64,000 bases of DNA from Punica granatum (GCF_007655135.1 NC_045130.1:30686605-30750604), one strand, 5' to 3'. Positions 1-13,324 are shown, counted from the first letter of the stretch. The notes: generated from the letters alone by a model not told the origin. Made by a program: numbers and translations.

Positions 1-1320
1 AATTAGTTATTTCAAACCTGTCGTATAATGAATGGTATGCCAAACGCCGAACCAGAGCCGTTCTTCTCTTGTTCAATACTAAACAAAATGATTATGCCAT
101 TCTTGGTCATGAATATGCATAAAATTTGAAATCGATGATACTTAAAATGATGGGCACTCGAAGAAAGCCAGACACCTTTTTTAAGAACCACCCGGTTCGA
201 TTTTTGCAAATGCATAATACATACTTTCGCAAAGCAATTTCGAGCAAGAAGATGAGGTTTTACTTTTGACAAACATACAGTTTTATTTACAACTTGTTCG
301 ACAAACGCATCTATATCTGGCCAAGAACAAAGATTTTGCAAAACTCCATGGACAAGACATCGTTTCGTTTGCTATCAGATCAAATCTTCTGATCATCCTG
401 AAAAAGATTGTCTTCGAGCTTTTTTTGTCCAGTAATGCGATTAATTAATTAATTCATCTTGTGGCACATATAAGAGCACGTTTTGATATATATTGTTCTC
501 TACAACATTCAGACAAGGAAAATAAAAACCATACTTCTAATTGTGACCATAAAGTTTTATCGTCTCCTGGGGAATCTTTTTCCAAATATTCAACTAGTAG
601 TTACACATTTATTTATTTATTTTCCATAATGAGGGGCTTGCCAGGCCTGACATTGGTGCTACCGCCTGGCTAAAATCATTGGCGTTCCCGTTAGGGGCAT
701 ACTAGAAAATAAAGCAAAATGAAAGAGCACATAAGTTCTACTAATAAAAATCGAACTGAAAACCTTTTGATTCCGAGTCGGTTTCCTGTATCACTGTACT
801 AATAACTTCCTCTATTTTAAGGTCATCTTGATTATTTCTCTTTCATATTCCAGTCATTAGTCTTGAAATATATCAACACTGGATTATGATAATGATACCT
901 GCGAGATATCCCGTCCTATTCTCCTTTTATATCCTGTTCTAGCCGGTTGATCAACTGTAGCCTCCGCGGTAATATTCAGTGCGCAGTTAATGGCTGGTAT
1001 ATGTTGTGAGAGGCAAATATGAACAAATATTTAAAGGGCGTTTCTATTTTTTTTCTTTTTTTCCGCCCCAAGAAAATTGGATGAAAACACCAAAATTCTT
1101 AAGGTTGATTGATTTAAATTTTGTAATGAACAGTTTTTTTTTTTTTGAGTTGACTCCTACGATGACTAGAATACAGTAGAACACCTAGAATCTCTTGCAA
1201 CCAACAGCAGCAACTGCCCCCACCTACCCCTTTCACTCATGGGTAAAGAACTTCAAATCGTGTACATGCATTTTTTTTTTCAATTTTCATCTTGCACGTC
1301 TTTTACTTTATTAGTCTATC

Positions 1321-1351
<31 letters not shown>

Positions 1352-2526
1352 GTCCTTTTGTTGGCCATCTTCCATGTATATGTTGTTCAACTGATCCGTT
1401 CTCTAACCCCTTAGAGCCATCAGAGCGCTTTTGGCGTAATTATCCGCTCCGTACGTCATCCTGAACACACTCGTTAGCAAAAAAAAAAAATATATATCCG
1501 TTCTCAGGAACAAAATGGGTCCAATCCACCCTGCTAAGGCTGCACTCTGCAGTTCCTTTTTGACTTTTGTTATTTTTTAAAATGTACTATAACCATTTGT
1601 TATTGTTCAATTGATTATTTATAATGCACTATGTATATATATATATATATATATTTCTTCTGAAAGTAATATTTGAAAAGAGCATGTCTAGTTTCTTTAT
1701 AAATAAATGGAATGGTTATAGATTACCTTGTGTTTTCACATTATATAAATGAAAAAGCATATCAAAAAGTACATCGTATCTTAAAACTATTATTTTACAA
1801 AAAAATTAATTTTATAATCGTCACCACTTTTTCTAAAATTAAACGTATCATATACACAAATTACTAAAATCTCTCCTATTTTCAAGAAAAATATATAAAA
1901 ATAAAAATAGAAATACCACTGCTCTATTACCCTCACAAATTTCTCTCACTATTTCATTCACAGACCATTTTGAAAAGTCAGCAAACTCTAAAGGTGGATT
2001 AGTTTTTTAAAACAATCAATCTTGAGTTCACATAAAGATGCGAGAGCGCATGTGCAAAGTGCGGGCAAAACGACTCCTATTATGTATACCATTTCAGGGT
2101 TGTCGTTAGTTGTGAAATTTGTTATCATTACAACGGGTGCTTCCACGGTTGGATCCCCAAAAGTAAATCCAACAGGGTGGAAGCATTACCGGTTATTCAA
2201 GTATCTAGTAAAGCCCCCCAACCCAACCCCCGTTGAAGACTTTATTTGGAAATTAGTATATTATATGCTTTAGGATAGACTACTACATTAATTACAGTTG
2301 TCCACAACACGTTTATATAAGCACTAAAATATTGGACTAAGGTAAGAAATTTTTATGAAAAAAAAGCATTGGAAAAACATACCTTTCGTACAATATGCAT
2401 TTTTATTAATACCATTCAAGTGACGAAGTGCCGCAATTATATAAAATTTATTACTATTAGCTTTTAAAGTTTCAGAACAAATACGTTTTTCCGAAAAATA
2501 CAAGCATTTCAATAAGTTAACGTTTG

Positions 2527-2559
<33 letters not shown>

Positions 2560-2671
2560 AGTTAATGGTACTCTTTTTTAACCCAAAGAGAACTTTTTGT
2601 GCTCCACTTCATGATTTTTTGTATCAAATGGCCGTCTAACGAAATGCTATACGTATACAAAATTAAGGTAT
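1..2671. other. AT-rich intergenic DNA, no gene recognised
   Basis: I see no gene or TE protein here. A 109-residue open frame on the minus strand at the left edge (12-341) has no ATG start, no motif I recognise and no clear splice context, so I do not call it. The stretch holds AT microsatellites near 1329-1351 and 1629-1652 and an ATT run near 2527-2559. A gene fragment entering from the left edge cannot be excluded. Confidence 0.5.
2527..2559. repeat. (ATT)n microsatellite
   Basis: About eleven uninterrupted ATT units in otherwise AT-rich DNA. Simple sequence repeat with no visible function. Confidence 0.9.
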
Positions 2672-5183
2672 GGTTACAAGAAATTTCATTTATTATGACA
2701 AAATCTCTCACCACACATAAATATTTTCAGAAGAAACAGTTATATAGTGATAAAAGATAATTTTGTCACAGTAATTGTCCAATCGGGACGAAAAATAATT
2801 TGTCATTTTAAATTGTCACAAATAATATACTTACAGTGACAAAAAGTGATTTTGTCACAATAGTTTGTCACGATTGCTTTGCCTGACAATTCGTTTTGAC
2901 TCATAGCTGTAATATTATGACAAAATTATTTCATTGCGAAAATTTTATCACAAAATATAATACCAGAATATACAGTGACAAAGATGTGTCACTAATGACA
3001 TGCTATATCATGACAACTGCATTCTGTCTCGATAATCTCATTTTTCAAGTAATAGCAACAAATTATTTTTCACAATATATAGTATAATTTTTCGTGACCA
3101 ATGATTTTATCAAAAGAATTATTATTTACTTACGAAGCATCCTTGATTTTTTTTATTTTTAGATAATTTATAGTATTCACAAATTCATAATTTTTATTAT
3201 AGATAAGTACTTTCTAGTAAAATGTGATTATCTATAGAATAATTTCATAATTGTTTTTTCATATTTGTTATCTGCCAAATATAAACTTAAGTTTTTAATT
3301 TTTTTTAAATAATACGATCTAAATGCATTAATTTTTAAAATTTTCAAATATATATTTTCTGGTCAATTGTGGTATTTAAATAATATAGTCTCTATTTTTA
3401 ACATTTTTTTATGATATCATTCAAAAATGTCAAATGTTTTATTTTTAAAATCCTTTTAGTAATATTATTTAGTAATCACAAATATTTAATTTTTAAATTT
3501 AATTGAATTTTTTAGGGAAAATTACACAAAAAACCTAGTTTTGTAAAATATCTCAGTTTTGTCCTAAATTTTGTTTTGTAACAAAAAAAAACACATGTTT
3601 TGAGAATTGTCTCAGATTTGACCTCCTGTTACCATTCTGTTAAGTTTGCCGTCTATTTGCCTACGTGGACTTTACGGGACCCACAAAATTTACATATATT
3701 CTCTTTTCTTTACAAAAATAATATAAGTTTGCAGAAAAGTCTCAGTTTTGTTCCAAATTTTGATTAGTAATTCAAAAAAATACATATTTTTAAAATTTCT
3801 CAGAAATGGTCCATGAGAGGAGATGCTAGCCGGGGCCAACTTTAGGAGCAAAAACATATGGTTTTTTCATTACAACCCAAAATTATGATGAAATTGAGAC
3901 TTTTTTGAAATTTTGAATTTTTTTATTTAACCTATCTTATTTGTTTATTGATTTATATATGAAGTTAACAATCCACATATGCAAAATTGACGGAATTTAT
4001 AACGGATGTCATTTTTGAGACAATTTAGAAAACTTATGGTTTGTTTTGTTACAAAATAAAATTTAGGATAAAACTGAGACGTTTTACAAAATTTAGGTTT
4101 TTTTGTGTAATTTGCCCTTTTTTTACTATGTGATTATTTAGCGAATATTTTAAAGCATTTTAAAATTTTCATGATGTATTAATCTTGAATGTTTAAGTTT
4201 TCAAATATTAAATTCTCATTTAATAAATAATGATTTTTTATGTTGTTAATTAGTTTTTATTAGATATATCTGTAAATGTGGTTGTATATATAACTTTAAA
4301 AGAAAATTACATTTTCCATACTTATATTCATATTTATATGAGATCCTGTACATTGCTTTAACAAATAAAATAATACTTTATTCACTGAAAAAAAAGAAAA
4401 TAAGCCTTCATGTCACGACTGGTAATTTTTTTTAATTGGATGTTTTCTTTTAATTTCTAAGTTCAAGTAGAAGTAGTTCTCTTCTTAGTCTTATAATTTG
4501 GAATTTCTTTGACATTTTAATATTATAACTTTGGATTAATAGGTTAATAACTATTTGGTGCTCTTGATTCTATTTGTAAATGTTTGTACTGCTTTCATTT
4601 TTCACTAATTTTGTACCTCCAATTTGGCTTATGATTACAGTATTGGATAAAATGTAACATTCGCCAAATTAACCGTATGAATTATAGATAAAATAATTAT
4701 GATGAAAGAATTCGTCAATTATGACGAAAGAATTCGTGAAAAGAAGAATTTAATTTTATAAATTTTTAGAAAATTAATATTTTCAAAAAATTATTAATTA
4801 TTCCTAATTTCGAATTTTTAATTTTATTAATTTTGTTATTTTGACGAATATTTCGTCATGTATTTTACCACTAGATATTTCATTCGAAAATTAAAGATCG
4901 ATTTTTCATAACAAAAGGCATTTATCGCAACGAAATCATCTTAATATTGTGACATTTCATTTTTTCACGATAAAATGATTTATAACTACAAAATATAACT
5001 TTGTCACAATATGTGATATGATATTGTGATAAAGTAATATGTTGTCACAACAAACTTATTAAGATGAGCTTATTCTAACGAAAGCTGTGACAAAAAAAAA
5101 TTATCACGAGAAACATTTGGAGACAAATACCAACCATATTTGGACAAAATATTTTGTAGCAATAGTCTAATACTCTTGTAGTG
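2672..5183. mobile_element. Non-autonomous CACTA-like DNA transposon
   Basis: The right end finishes in CTTGTAGTG, the reverse complement of the canonical CACTACAAG terminus. The left end has GGTTACAAG followed by a stretch that aligns with the inverted right end, including a shared TACAAAAT/GACAAAAT block. Both ends are packed with GTGACAAA/TTTGTCAC subterminal motifs (about 2690-3110 and 4930-5110), the sort of repeated site a CACTA accessory protein binds. No transposase coding is visible, so this would depend on another element. The left terminus has decayed and I find no matching 3-bp target duplication, which limits confidence. A foldback MITE lies inside it. Confidence 0.5.
3515..4117. 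mobile_element. Foldback MITE with long terminal inverted repeats
   Basis: The left arm starts GGGAAAATTACACAAAAAAC and the right arm ends with its degenerate complement (GTGTAATTTGCCC). Complementarity continues inwards for more than 100 bases and resumes nearer the centre, so most of the element can fold on itself. It is flanked by T-rich direct repeats ending in A (TTTTTTA), a candidate 7-9 bp target duplication although low complexity. No coding. It resembles the elements at 22123-22536 and 46636-46992 in architecture and is probably MULE-type. It sits inside the CACTA-like element and is therefore the later insertion. Confidence 0.65.
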
Positions 5184-5850
5184 AATTAGTTTTAAAAGAC
5201 TAGTGCAATCATATGCATTTTCAAAGTAAGCCATTTAAGCATATAGATATATATATCTGTATATATATGTATATATATAGTTTTTATATTGCTAATATAA
5301 TAATGAAATTTTTTATGTATTATAATTTATTTAATTTTTCTTTTTTATTATAATTTATTTAATTGTGCTTTTTATAATTCATCATGGAAATATAAAATTA
5401 TAATTTTTAATAGCAAATTTACATATAAAAGGTTATTTAAATATTGAGTGTAAACTTCTAAAAATAATATATCGACGAATACTATTCTAATGTAAACATT
5501 GAATGAATGAGATTCATTTCAAAAAAGTTTATTACTGTATATGTATCTATTTATTATGATATTCATTTAAATATTAAAATAAAGTAATTTATGCGGTGAC
5601 TGATTAACTTATGAAAACATGTCTAATTTTTAATAAAAAAATACTGTATAATCATTAAAAAATTATTTTGTAAAATAATTAAAATTAAATTTCCCATAAA
5701 TGTTTTTCCGTATTTTACTTTTATGATCTTGTACTTAACTTTCCATTGAAATTATTAAATGTATTTAGTTAAATGAATTCACTTCAATTATAATATATTT
5801 GTTTTTTAAACATACTTCAGCACAAATTTAAATTGAATAAAATATATCAA

Positions 5851-5880
5851 AACTCCGTCTATTGCACGGCTAAGCGCTAG
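5851..5880 (+). mobile_element. Helitron-like 3' terminus (+ strand)
   Basis: A degenerate palindrome (CCGT...CACGG) is followed about 7 bases later by CTAG and then T. Helitron 3' ends carry a hairpin about 10 bases before CTRR and insert between A and T, so the following T fits. The 5' end of this copy was not located. Confidence 0.4.
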
Positions 5881-6023
5881 TTTAATTAGTGTTCCATTAA
5901 TAAGCCATCCACTACAAACAATCGTAGTATGAAAAGTCGTCTCACCAAGTAATATTTACTATTAAAATTTATAATTGTGTACTTCATTTTATTTATTTTT
6001 GAGGTAAGATTACGTTTTTTTTT

Positions 6024-6298
6024 CAGTTATAAAAGAGGCCTATGAGTCTAGTACAATAAAATAAAAATTTTAATAACTAATAAAGGTCACAAAACTAATA
6101 AAGTGTTGATTGAGTGGTAAACAGCTTTAACTCCTATAAGGAGGAAAACACAAGTTCGAGCCTCGGGAAGAACACTTGTTGGGAGGGAGAATAACGGCAC
6201 GAATTAACCAATCAAGTATCGAACCTAGAGCCTCTTGATTATTAGGTAAGGACGTGCGCTACTACGTTATATCATCTTCGATAAGACTATGGATCTTC
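6024..6298 (+). mobile_element. tRNA-derived SINE-like repeat
   Basis: Contains an internal pol III box-B-like sequence, GTTCGAGCC (6154-6162), preceded by a box-A-like TGAGTGGTAAACAGC (about 6113-6127). It shares a segment (CAGTTATAA..., AATAACTAATAAAGGTCA..., then a tail ending TTATATCATCTTCG) with copies at 55679-55835 and 61970-62130. The three copies differ in length, so the true ends are uncertain. Confidence 0.5.
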
Positions 6299-6589
6299 AA
6301 TCTATTAAGACTACCAAATATTCTCTCAAATTTAGTACTGTAGTTATGCTATTTTATATTACTTGGAACAACCTATAGACATCTTTTCCATAAAATGCAG
6401 TCCTCTATAATGAATTTAGTCGTTTTAATAACGAAGTTAGACATCTCTATTGGGCAAAATTAATGGGAGGGTGAGGATATGGGGAAAGAGCCACTAGGCA
6501 AAATGGGTTTCCACCAGTTGAGCATGTTAACTCCAGATGAAAAAAATAAGGAAATAACCATAGATTTATATGAGAATTGAATACCATCA

Positions 6590-6860
6590 CTTATCAGTTT
6601 CAGTTTTTAAGTGAATATGGGCCAATGTCCGCATAAGCCCAATGGATTATTAATATGGTTTCAGAGCACACGTTACGTGTATATACGCCCACGCATGTAT
6701 GCGCATGTGCTCACACTACGGTAGGCCTAATATGTTCGAGTGTAGTCAAAAGAGTGATTCGTGTTAGCTTCCCCACTGCCCGAGCATGGAAGAAGAGCCC
6801 GACTCGAGGTCAATTATCGAAAGCAGGTAAACTTTGGTATTCGAAAGTCTAATTGGACCC
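6590..6860 (+). mobile_element. TRIM/LTR-retroelement fragment with primer-binding site
   Basis: TGGTTTCAGAGC at 6655-6666 matches the plant LTR-element primer-binding site TGGTATCAGAGC (initiator Met tRNA 3' end) at 11 of 12 bases. The following sequence resembles the internal part of the TRIM element at 16491-17048, including a segment around GAGCATGGAAGAAGAGCCC and GGTCAATTATCGAAAGCAGG. Neither LTR can be bounded and there is no coding. Confidence 0.4.
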
Positions 6861-7327
6861 CGATTAATCTACTCGAGTCGGTTTGGTCCATTCATGGTGT
6901 AAAACTCTTCCGGCGTGGATTTTCTCCATAAAAACTTGAACCCGAAATCTTATTTAAACGGAACAAACACTTGAACCAACCTAAGTTGGTTCTTCACATT
7001 AGAATATTTGGGGGAATCTGTGGATGTAGAGCCCTTGTAGTCTTGGAACTTGGGTTCCGTAGTCCTTCTAATTCTCCACACTTAGTGCACTCTCTGATTC
7101 TAACTCATAGGGAAGATCTGAAGCCCCATTTGTTCATGGATGTTGTCTTCTTTGTCACCTCGATTAATAGGACTTTATCATGTATATCATTCTGTTGATT
7201 TTCTCTTTCCCTTTCAACCTACTCCTTCGATCTTTGAGTTTAATTTCTCCCTTCCGCTTATAACACTACGTAATTTGTATTACTGTAATTTTATTGAAGT
7301 CTAAATATTTATTTAAAATTAAATTTA

Positions 7328-7354
7328 CTAGAATGCTGACCCGTGCTACGCACA
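7328..7354 (-). mobile_element. Helitron-like 3' terminus (minus strand)
   Basis: Read on the minus strand: GTGCGTAGCACGGGT hairpin-like sequence, then about 8 bases, then CTAG followed by T. Same arrangement as the other Helitron ends in this window. The 5' end was not found. Confidence 0.4.
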
Positions 7355-7784
7355 ATATATAGTAAATCACATAATTGATACAAATGAACTAAAATAAATG
7401 AATTTTTCATTTTGAATTCTTTACTTGAGTGTATTTTTTTATAATATTAATTATAATGGGAAACCAAAATTAAATATTCAGATTGCATTAAAAAATTACA
7501 TATTCAGAGGGAGGAATTAAAGGCTGAAAAAGGCGAAAAAAGGAATTGGAGGGATGGTTGTGAGCGGACAGGAGGCAGGGACGAACCTAGGAGTTTTGTC
7601 CAAGGGGGCGATTATAAAGTCAAAGGAGGGCAAAATAGGAAATTTTATTAAAAAATTGATAAACTTCACAAATTCTAACAAAAATTTCGTAATTTGTTTT
7701 CCAAAGTCTATGGGGAGACTGCCTCCCGACGCCCCCTAAATCCATCCCTAATAGGAGGGGAGAGAATGAGAGGAAAAAAAAATC

Positions 7785-7960
7785 AACGTTGATTGATTCA
7801 AGTAGTTCGACGCTTATTCTGCTTAAGTAAAATCTTGGATTCGAGTCTTGGTGAATGCAAAAAATTACGCTGAGAGAGTTTTACCCCTTAGTAGTCGACC
7901 CGACTTGATTGGAGTAACCGGGACCAAATTGGAGTTCGGATACTAGGCTTACGCCCCAAA
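7785..7960 (+). mobile_element. tRNA-derived SINE copy
   Basis: Box-A-like sequence near 7800 (AGTAGTTCGACGC) and a box-B-like GGATTCGAGTC at about 7848-7858. A family-specific 3' body follows (GAGAGAGTTTTACCCCTTAG, then a GGAGTTCGGA-type segment). The same body recurs at 11066-11507 and 48870-49035. It ends next to a short A run. Confidence 0.55.
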
Positions 7961-8570
7961 AAAAAAAAGGAGAGAGTGAAAGTAGTAAGTAGGTTTAAGT
8001 TCTTTTAGTTGGGGCAGTCACAGTGAATTAATAATCCGATATAGCTTTTTATTCAGAAAAAAAGAAAAAAGAAAACAGAGAGTAGTGAGTAGTTATTGTG
8101 TGATTTTATCAATGGAATCTCATAAATTAGTGTCTATTCACTATGAGTAGTCTTGGAAAGTAAAGTTTCCATCAAAAGGGTATTCTTCTTTCATAAATAA
8201 TATGCTTAAAAATTTATTTCTATATACCTGCGATAGGACGTTTTAGTCCACAAAATCGTGCGAGCATTCGGACAGCAAAAAGAGTGTCTCTATATTCTTT
8301 TTCCCCGATGAGCGGAGTTTCTATCAAATTTCAAGAACCCCAAAGCCACTTTAGACTTTAAAGTTGTCTTTGCACTGTCGCAATATTTTATATTATCCTT
8401 CGATTATTACATTTTTTCTTTTAAACATGCTGAGCCTTTCTTGATCTTACCAGGAATATGGCATCATATGATTAAGTTAAGATCTGAAGAGTGTCGTTGT
8501 TTTCTTAGAAATATAAACCTATTTGAAAAGGTTAAAGTTCGATGAAAAGAAAGATGTTATACAGTGTTTT

Positions 8571-8607
8571 ATATATTATATTATATTATATTATATTATA
8601 TTATATT
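8571..8607. repeat. (TATAT)n pentanucleotide microsatellite
   Basis: Seven or so repeats of a TATAT/ATATT unit. Simple repeat only. Confidence 0.85.
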
Positions 8608-9131
8608 GGGTGTAAGACTTTAACTCTCATTGTTTATGAACGGGTTAATTTGGAAACAGTGCACTTTACCTTTTTTTTAAAAAAAAAAAGTTAGAAATTT
8701 AAATATGTATTTGCAAATTATTTTTATAACCACTCTTAAAATTTTCGATAAATTTTTGTTTTTTATCCGTTTTTAGTTAGTTTTTCAATATTCATTCTTA
8801 AATAAATTATACTTAAAGAATTTTAATGTATATGCTTAAATATATTTGGATGTGAAATATATTATTTTAATATATTCACAAAAGTTATGATAATTATAAA
8901 ATTAATGCATATTAATTTTTGATCTAATTGGAGAAATGATAATTCTGAAAAAATTACAACACTACTCATTCTCTAATATAATAGTAATATATGAGTTAAT
9001 CATAATTCATTGAGATACTTAAATTTAACTATTAGAAATTTTATATACTATATAAAAATTTAATTATCTATAATTTTTTTGAAATTTAACTAAAAACAAT
9101 TAACGTTTGAATCAGGTAAGTACAATTATAT

Positions 9132-9161
9132 TTAGAGTAAAAGTCCCGTGCAATGCACGGG
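9132..9161 (-). mobile_element. Helitron-like 3' terminus, decayed
   Basis: A perfect palindrome CCCGTGCAATGCACGGG (9145-9161) lies next to TTAG at 9132-9135, a decayed CTAG. This is the best-preserved hairpin of the family in the window, but the terminal tetranucleotide has mutated. Confidence 0.45.
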
Positions 9162-9286
9162 TAAAAAGAACATATAATATTTAAATATATTAGATTCTGG
9201 TGAGAATTGATGACTGCTAATAATTATATATGCGTTGATTGGTTTGCAAATAACTATTAATTGCTTCTCCTTGGTATATATATCAA

Positions 9287-9546
9287 CTAGGTTATTGAAC
9301 ACGTGCATTGCACAGATTTTATGAAGAAAATTTTATAATGAGAATATGAAAATAATAATTGATATAAATTTATAGTTTATATTAATCTACAAAAAGTTTA
9401 TTATTATAATATAAATTTTAACACAGTAGACTTTAATGTACAATTTTAAATATATATTCAATCCATAAGCAAAGAATTTATGTAATAAATTCATATACAT
9501 CATCTATCTATATCTATATCCATATTTATATCTATATCTATATCTA

Positions 9547-9577
<31 letters not shown>

Positions 9578-10534
9578 CAAAACAAACTACTTTTTGAAAT
9601 AAATAGGGGTATAATAATTGGGGTTAGAATAGTCAATCTATATATATAAGTAAAACAATCTACACTAAGTAATAAATGAGTCTAACAAATGCTAACAATA
9701 TACTAAAAAATAAATATTATAATTAATAAAATATAAATGATTATATCAATACAACAAAGTTCTCATATTATATATGCAATACCACATATAGAATTAAAGT
9801 ATATGTTATTAAAAGTAATTTTAGTAAAAAATTATCAAAAAATTTAAATTATGTATTTTAAATGAGAAAATTGCAAATAATATTATAAAAATCATCACTA
9901 GACAGTTTAAAATCAATCTAAAGTCTAAGATATTAGAAATTATTGTTCAAAATTAGACATTAATCATTGAAAATTCTTACCATTCATAAGAAGTAAATTC
10001 ATCTTTAAAAATTGTGAATAATTACTATACGTAAATAAACCCAAGCATTCTAGTTTCTACTATAAGTCTCTCTATAAAAATAATTTAAGAAAATCCTAAA
10101 AATTCAAAATCTTTAATTTTATTTGATGAAAGAAAAATAATTATAGAATATTCAAAGTTTTAATTAGTATATACTTGTATTTTATTCTTTTCACATTACA
10201 TAAATGAGTTTCATGCATTTGAATAATTTTAGATAAAATGACCCAATCACTGCGATGAAAAAATACTTAATTAAATTTTAATAATGTTAGCTATACAATA
10301 CTTCTAAGAATTTATGAATATTCATTTACTCAGGAAATATGAATACTTTTTCTTAATACTTCTTTGAATTTTTTTTCGTATTACATACTACATAGTATTA
10401 TTAATCACAATAATAATAATTATTATACTTTAGTAATTTCTATATAGCAATTAAACTATGAATTAATGAGTTAATTACTATTCTACCCCTATTTATTACT
10501 ATGTAGTCAAGTTTTATATATATATATATATAGA
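9287..10534 (-). mobile_element. Helitron-like element, near full length
   Basis: On the minus strand the 3' end (left) is CTAG at 9287-9290 followed by T, with the hairpin ACGTGCATTGCAC about 10 bases inside. The right end is TCTATATATA read on the minus strand, preceded by a short stretch containing ACCCCTATTT, the conserved 5' sub-terminus of this family. Internal sequence matches the copies at 24751-29174 and 29632-30297. No Rep/helicase coding, so non-autonomous. It contains a TATCTA microsatellite (about 9495-9575). Confidence 0.55.
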
Positions 10535-11013
10535 CAAATTATAATATATAAAAGCCAAAATGTAAGATGCGATTGCACCACATTGCCCAAATTTTAAAAC
10601 CCTCAGCTTATATGTTGATCTTTTTTAGCAGCTTGGATAAATAATATCTTTAACGAAATTATCATTGCGCTTAATTATTATATTGAAAAATGAAAAAAAA
10701 TATTTTTCTGATGAACAAATAAATATTAAAACATTCTGAAAAAAATTGTTTTAGTAAATAAAAAATTTATCCATAAATACCAAATAAATTATATTTTATT
10801 AATTTTTCATACACCTGCAACTGCACCTAGTTTTCATAATTAGCAATGTCTCAAATGGGCTTGACAGTTTTTAATTTCTAGTGATACTGCGAGGGGAGAC
10901 TTCTATATGTATATTCTGTGAATATCTTGCATTGCTTTGGCTTTCTCCTTTTCTTATAGCCATGATATATATTGTTGAAATGTTCCTCTCCACAACATAT
11001 ATATGCATATACA

Positions 11014-11044
<31 letters not shown>

Positions 11045-11065
11045 GTAAAGTAAACTACAATATTG

Positions 11066-11507
11066 GTTAGTTCAAGCATTTCAGAAGTTATTTTCCTTAA
11101 GCAAAATCTCTAGTTCAAGTCTTATGAATGGAAAAAAAAAATTCATGCTAAGAGAGCTTTACTTTTAAGCTTGAAGTGGATTAGTCGGAGCCCATTGGAC
11201 TTCCGATAGCGGGGTTCACACCGAACAACTTATTTCCCTTAAGCAAAATCTCGAGTTCAAGTCTTATGAATGAAAAAAAAAATCTCGCTAAGAGAGCTTT
11301 ACTTTTAAACTTGAAGTGGATTAGTCGGAGCCCATTGGACTTCCGATAGCGGGGTTCACACCGAACAACTTATTTCCCTTAAGTAAAATCTCGAGTTCAA
11401 GTCTTATGAATGAAAAAAAAAATCTCGCTAAAAGAGCTTTACTTTTAGGCTCGAAGTGGATGAGTCGGAGCCTATTGAACTTCCGATAGCAGGGTACACA
11501 CCGAAAA
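11066..11507 (+). repeat. SINE body repeated three times in tandem (~140-bp period)
   Basis: Three consecutive units of about 140 bp, each containing CCTTAAGYAAAATCTC, a box-B-like GTTCAAGTC, an A run, GAGCTTTACTTTTA, and a 3' part CGGAGCCCATTGGACTTCCG. Only the first unit has sequence to its left resembling a box A (TTGGTTAGTTCAAGC). Units 1 and 2 are close to identical and unit 3 is more diverged. The body is that of the SINE at 7785-7960. Confidence 0.7.
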
Positions 11508-13324
11508 AATAAACTACCGTATTTTTAAAAAAATCATTAGCCTCTAAATCTCAAATATTTAAATCGTTGAGCGGTAAAACTTATATGTGTTATTAATTCG
11601 AGGGTTTCTTTCCGTTTGGTCGATGTGGGAACTTTCTTCTAAATGCCTACCCTCATGCGTAGCGTGAGGATGTTGACGGGGGGATTCTTCTATCTAAACT
11701 AGCTCGCGCATTTAGCATGGTCAGAGTCATGATTGGACACACACTACAGAAAATTAAGGATGCAATGAGAGCCGTTACCGTCACTAAATATTAGCAAATT
11801 GCCCTCACTAAAAGAACTTGGGTTGGTCGGACATCCATTCACCTAATTATTACAAGGGTCATACCCGGCATTTCCCTATATGAAGATATCTATCTTGGTG
11901 CCCGTATATTAGTCAAGGAGCATGGGCACATAGGTGTACCTATAAAAGATAAGATATAGACTTGACCTAACTCTGATAATATGAAAAAAAATAAATATAA
12001 TATCTAGCGAGACTAAAGATATTATTTCAAATATTATATTTTCACAATGATTGGAATATTATCTTTAATGCTCTCTCTAAAGTGAAAGTATGTTGCATAG
12101 TAAAATGCTTTCAGTGGTTTAGGATTAGCTATTGACTCAAGACTTCTTACTTTCAAAGATCAAATTGATTGACTCGAGTCTTTTGATTTTATAAGGTGAA
12201 GGAGGTTATTGGTTTGGATATTTTGATTTAGTCTTTCAATCAAGCAAAAAATTTTATACAGTTGTGAATGCACTACGAATACAATTCTTTTACGGGGTAG
12301 ACTGGAATGAGCGATTTCCTATACATATCGAAAGAAACATTGGCATGTGAATGGATCTCAAAAAATTGGTTCGCAAGCAAAGAGACTAATAATTTTCCGG
12401 AGAGAACTTTTAACTCCCACCAATCGTACATATGTCCCATTCACATATATGGCCTTGGCTTTTAAAAATATTATTTTCGTCCCACCGTGCCACCTGTGAT
12501 GGAACAGAGATTGAGTGTAAATCACCCTCAGAACGTCACACATATTACGTCATCCATTTGGTTTTTAAAATTGTTTTATATTGGTTTTTACAATAGAAAA
12601 ACTACCTGGAAAATCATTCATGAAAATCTCATTCACACTGAAGCTTCTCTATATATGATTTATAAATTGGAAAGTAATTAGAAAGCTGAAACTTCAGAGC
12701 GGGGGGGGAGGTGAAACTTATATAATGGTTCAATTTGCAATTGCATGACGACCTTCTCTTGACGAAAAAGTTCGTGGTAATGCAAAAGTGTACATATATA
12801 TGTAGAAAATGTTGTTTTTCAGGTTAAAATTATAAATGATGATATAGCTATAGTTCGATTGCATGCATGGAAATTTCCAGAAAATTAGAGAAGAGCCTTA
12901 ATTTGGATTCCCATTACCTCGTCTAAAAGCACGACGTACAGTTAAAGCCGCAACCTTCACAGTGGATTTTCCAATCATCATCGATCAGCACCAGAGCAGA
13001 GAGAAATCAATGGTCAAAGTTGGTCCCCATGGAACGCTAAAAGAAAAGGGCAAAATATGCGCTATCCACAAATCAAGAGGAATTGCTTCTTTTTTTTTTC
13101 CCCTGTTTTTTGGCTGTAGCATCCAGTGTGTTATTATTAACTTTTGCTTTTCCTTGTTCTGTCGTCTTTTCTCCCCTCTCTTACGTTTAAAGCTTCCCCG
13201 AAATCAAAACCACATATATCGAACAATTTTACAAACTCAGGACTGTATCTAATTAGTGGAAAATTGCTTCTCTTCTTTACTTATATTTCTTAGTGTAGTG
13301 TGCTAGATTAGGTGAGAGATCAAT
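11508..13324. other. Intergenic DNA upstream of the bHLH gene
   Basis: No TE protein or gene is recognised. It includes a G run at 12702-12709. The last few hundred bases should hold the bHLH promoter and 5' leader, but I see no convincing TATA box at the expected distance. Confidence 0.4.

Noticed and set aside
12..341. 109-residue minus-strand open frame at the left edge
   Set aside because: Starts at TTG, has no domain I recognise and no flanking exon that can be joined convincingly.
6154..6162. Possible functional tRNA gene from box A/B-like motifs
   Set aside because: No cloverleaf can be folded; the family repeats elsewhere as SINE-like copies.
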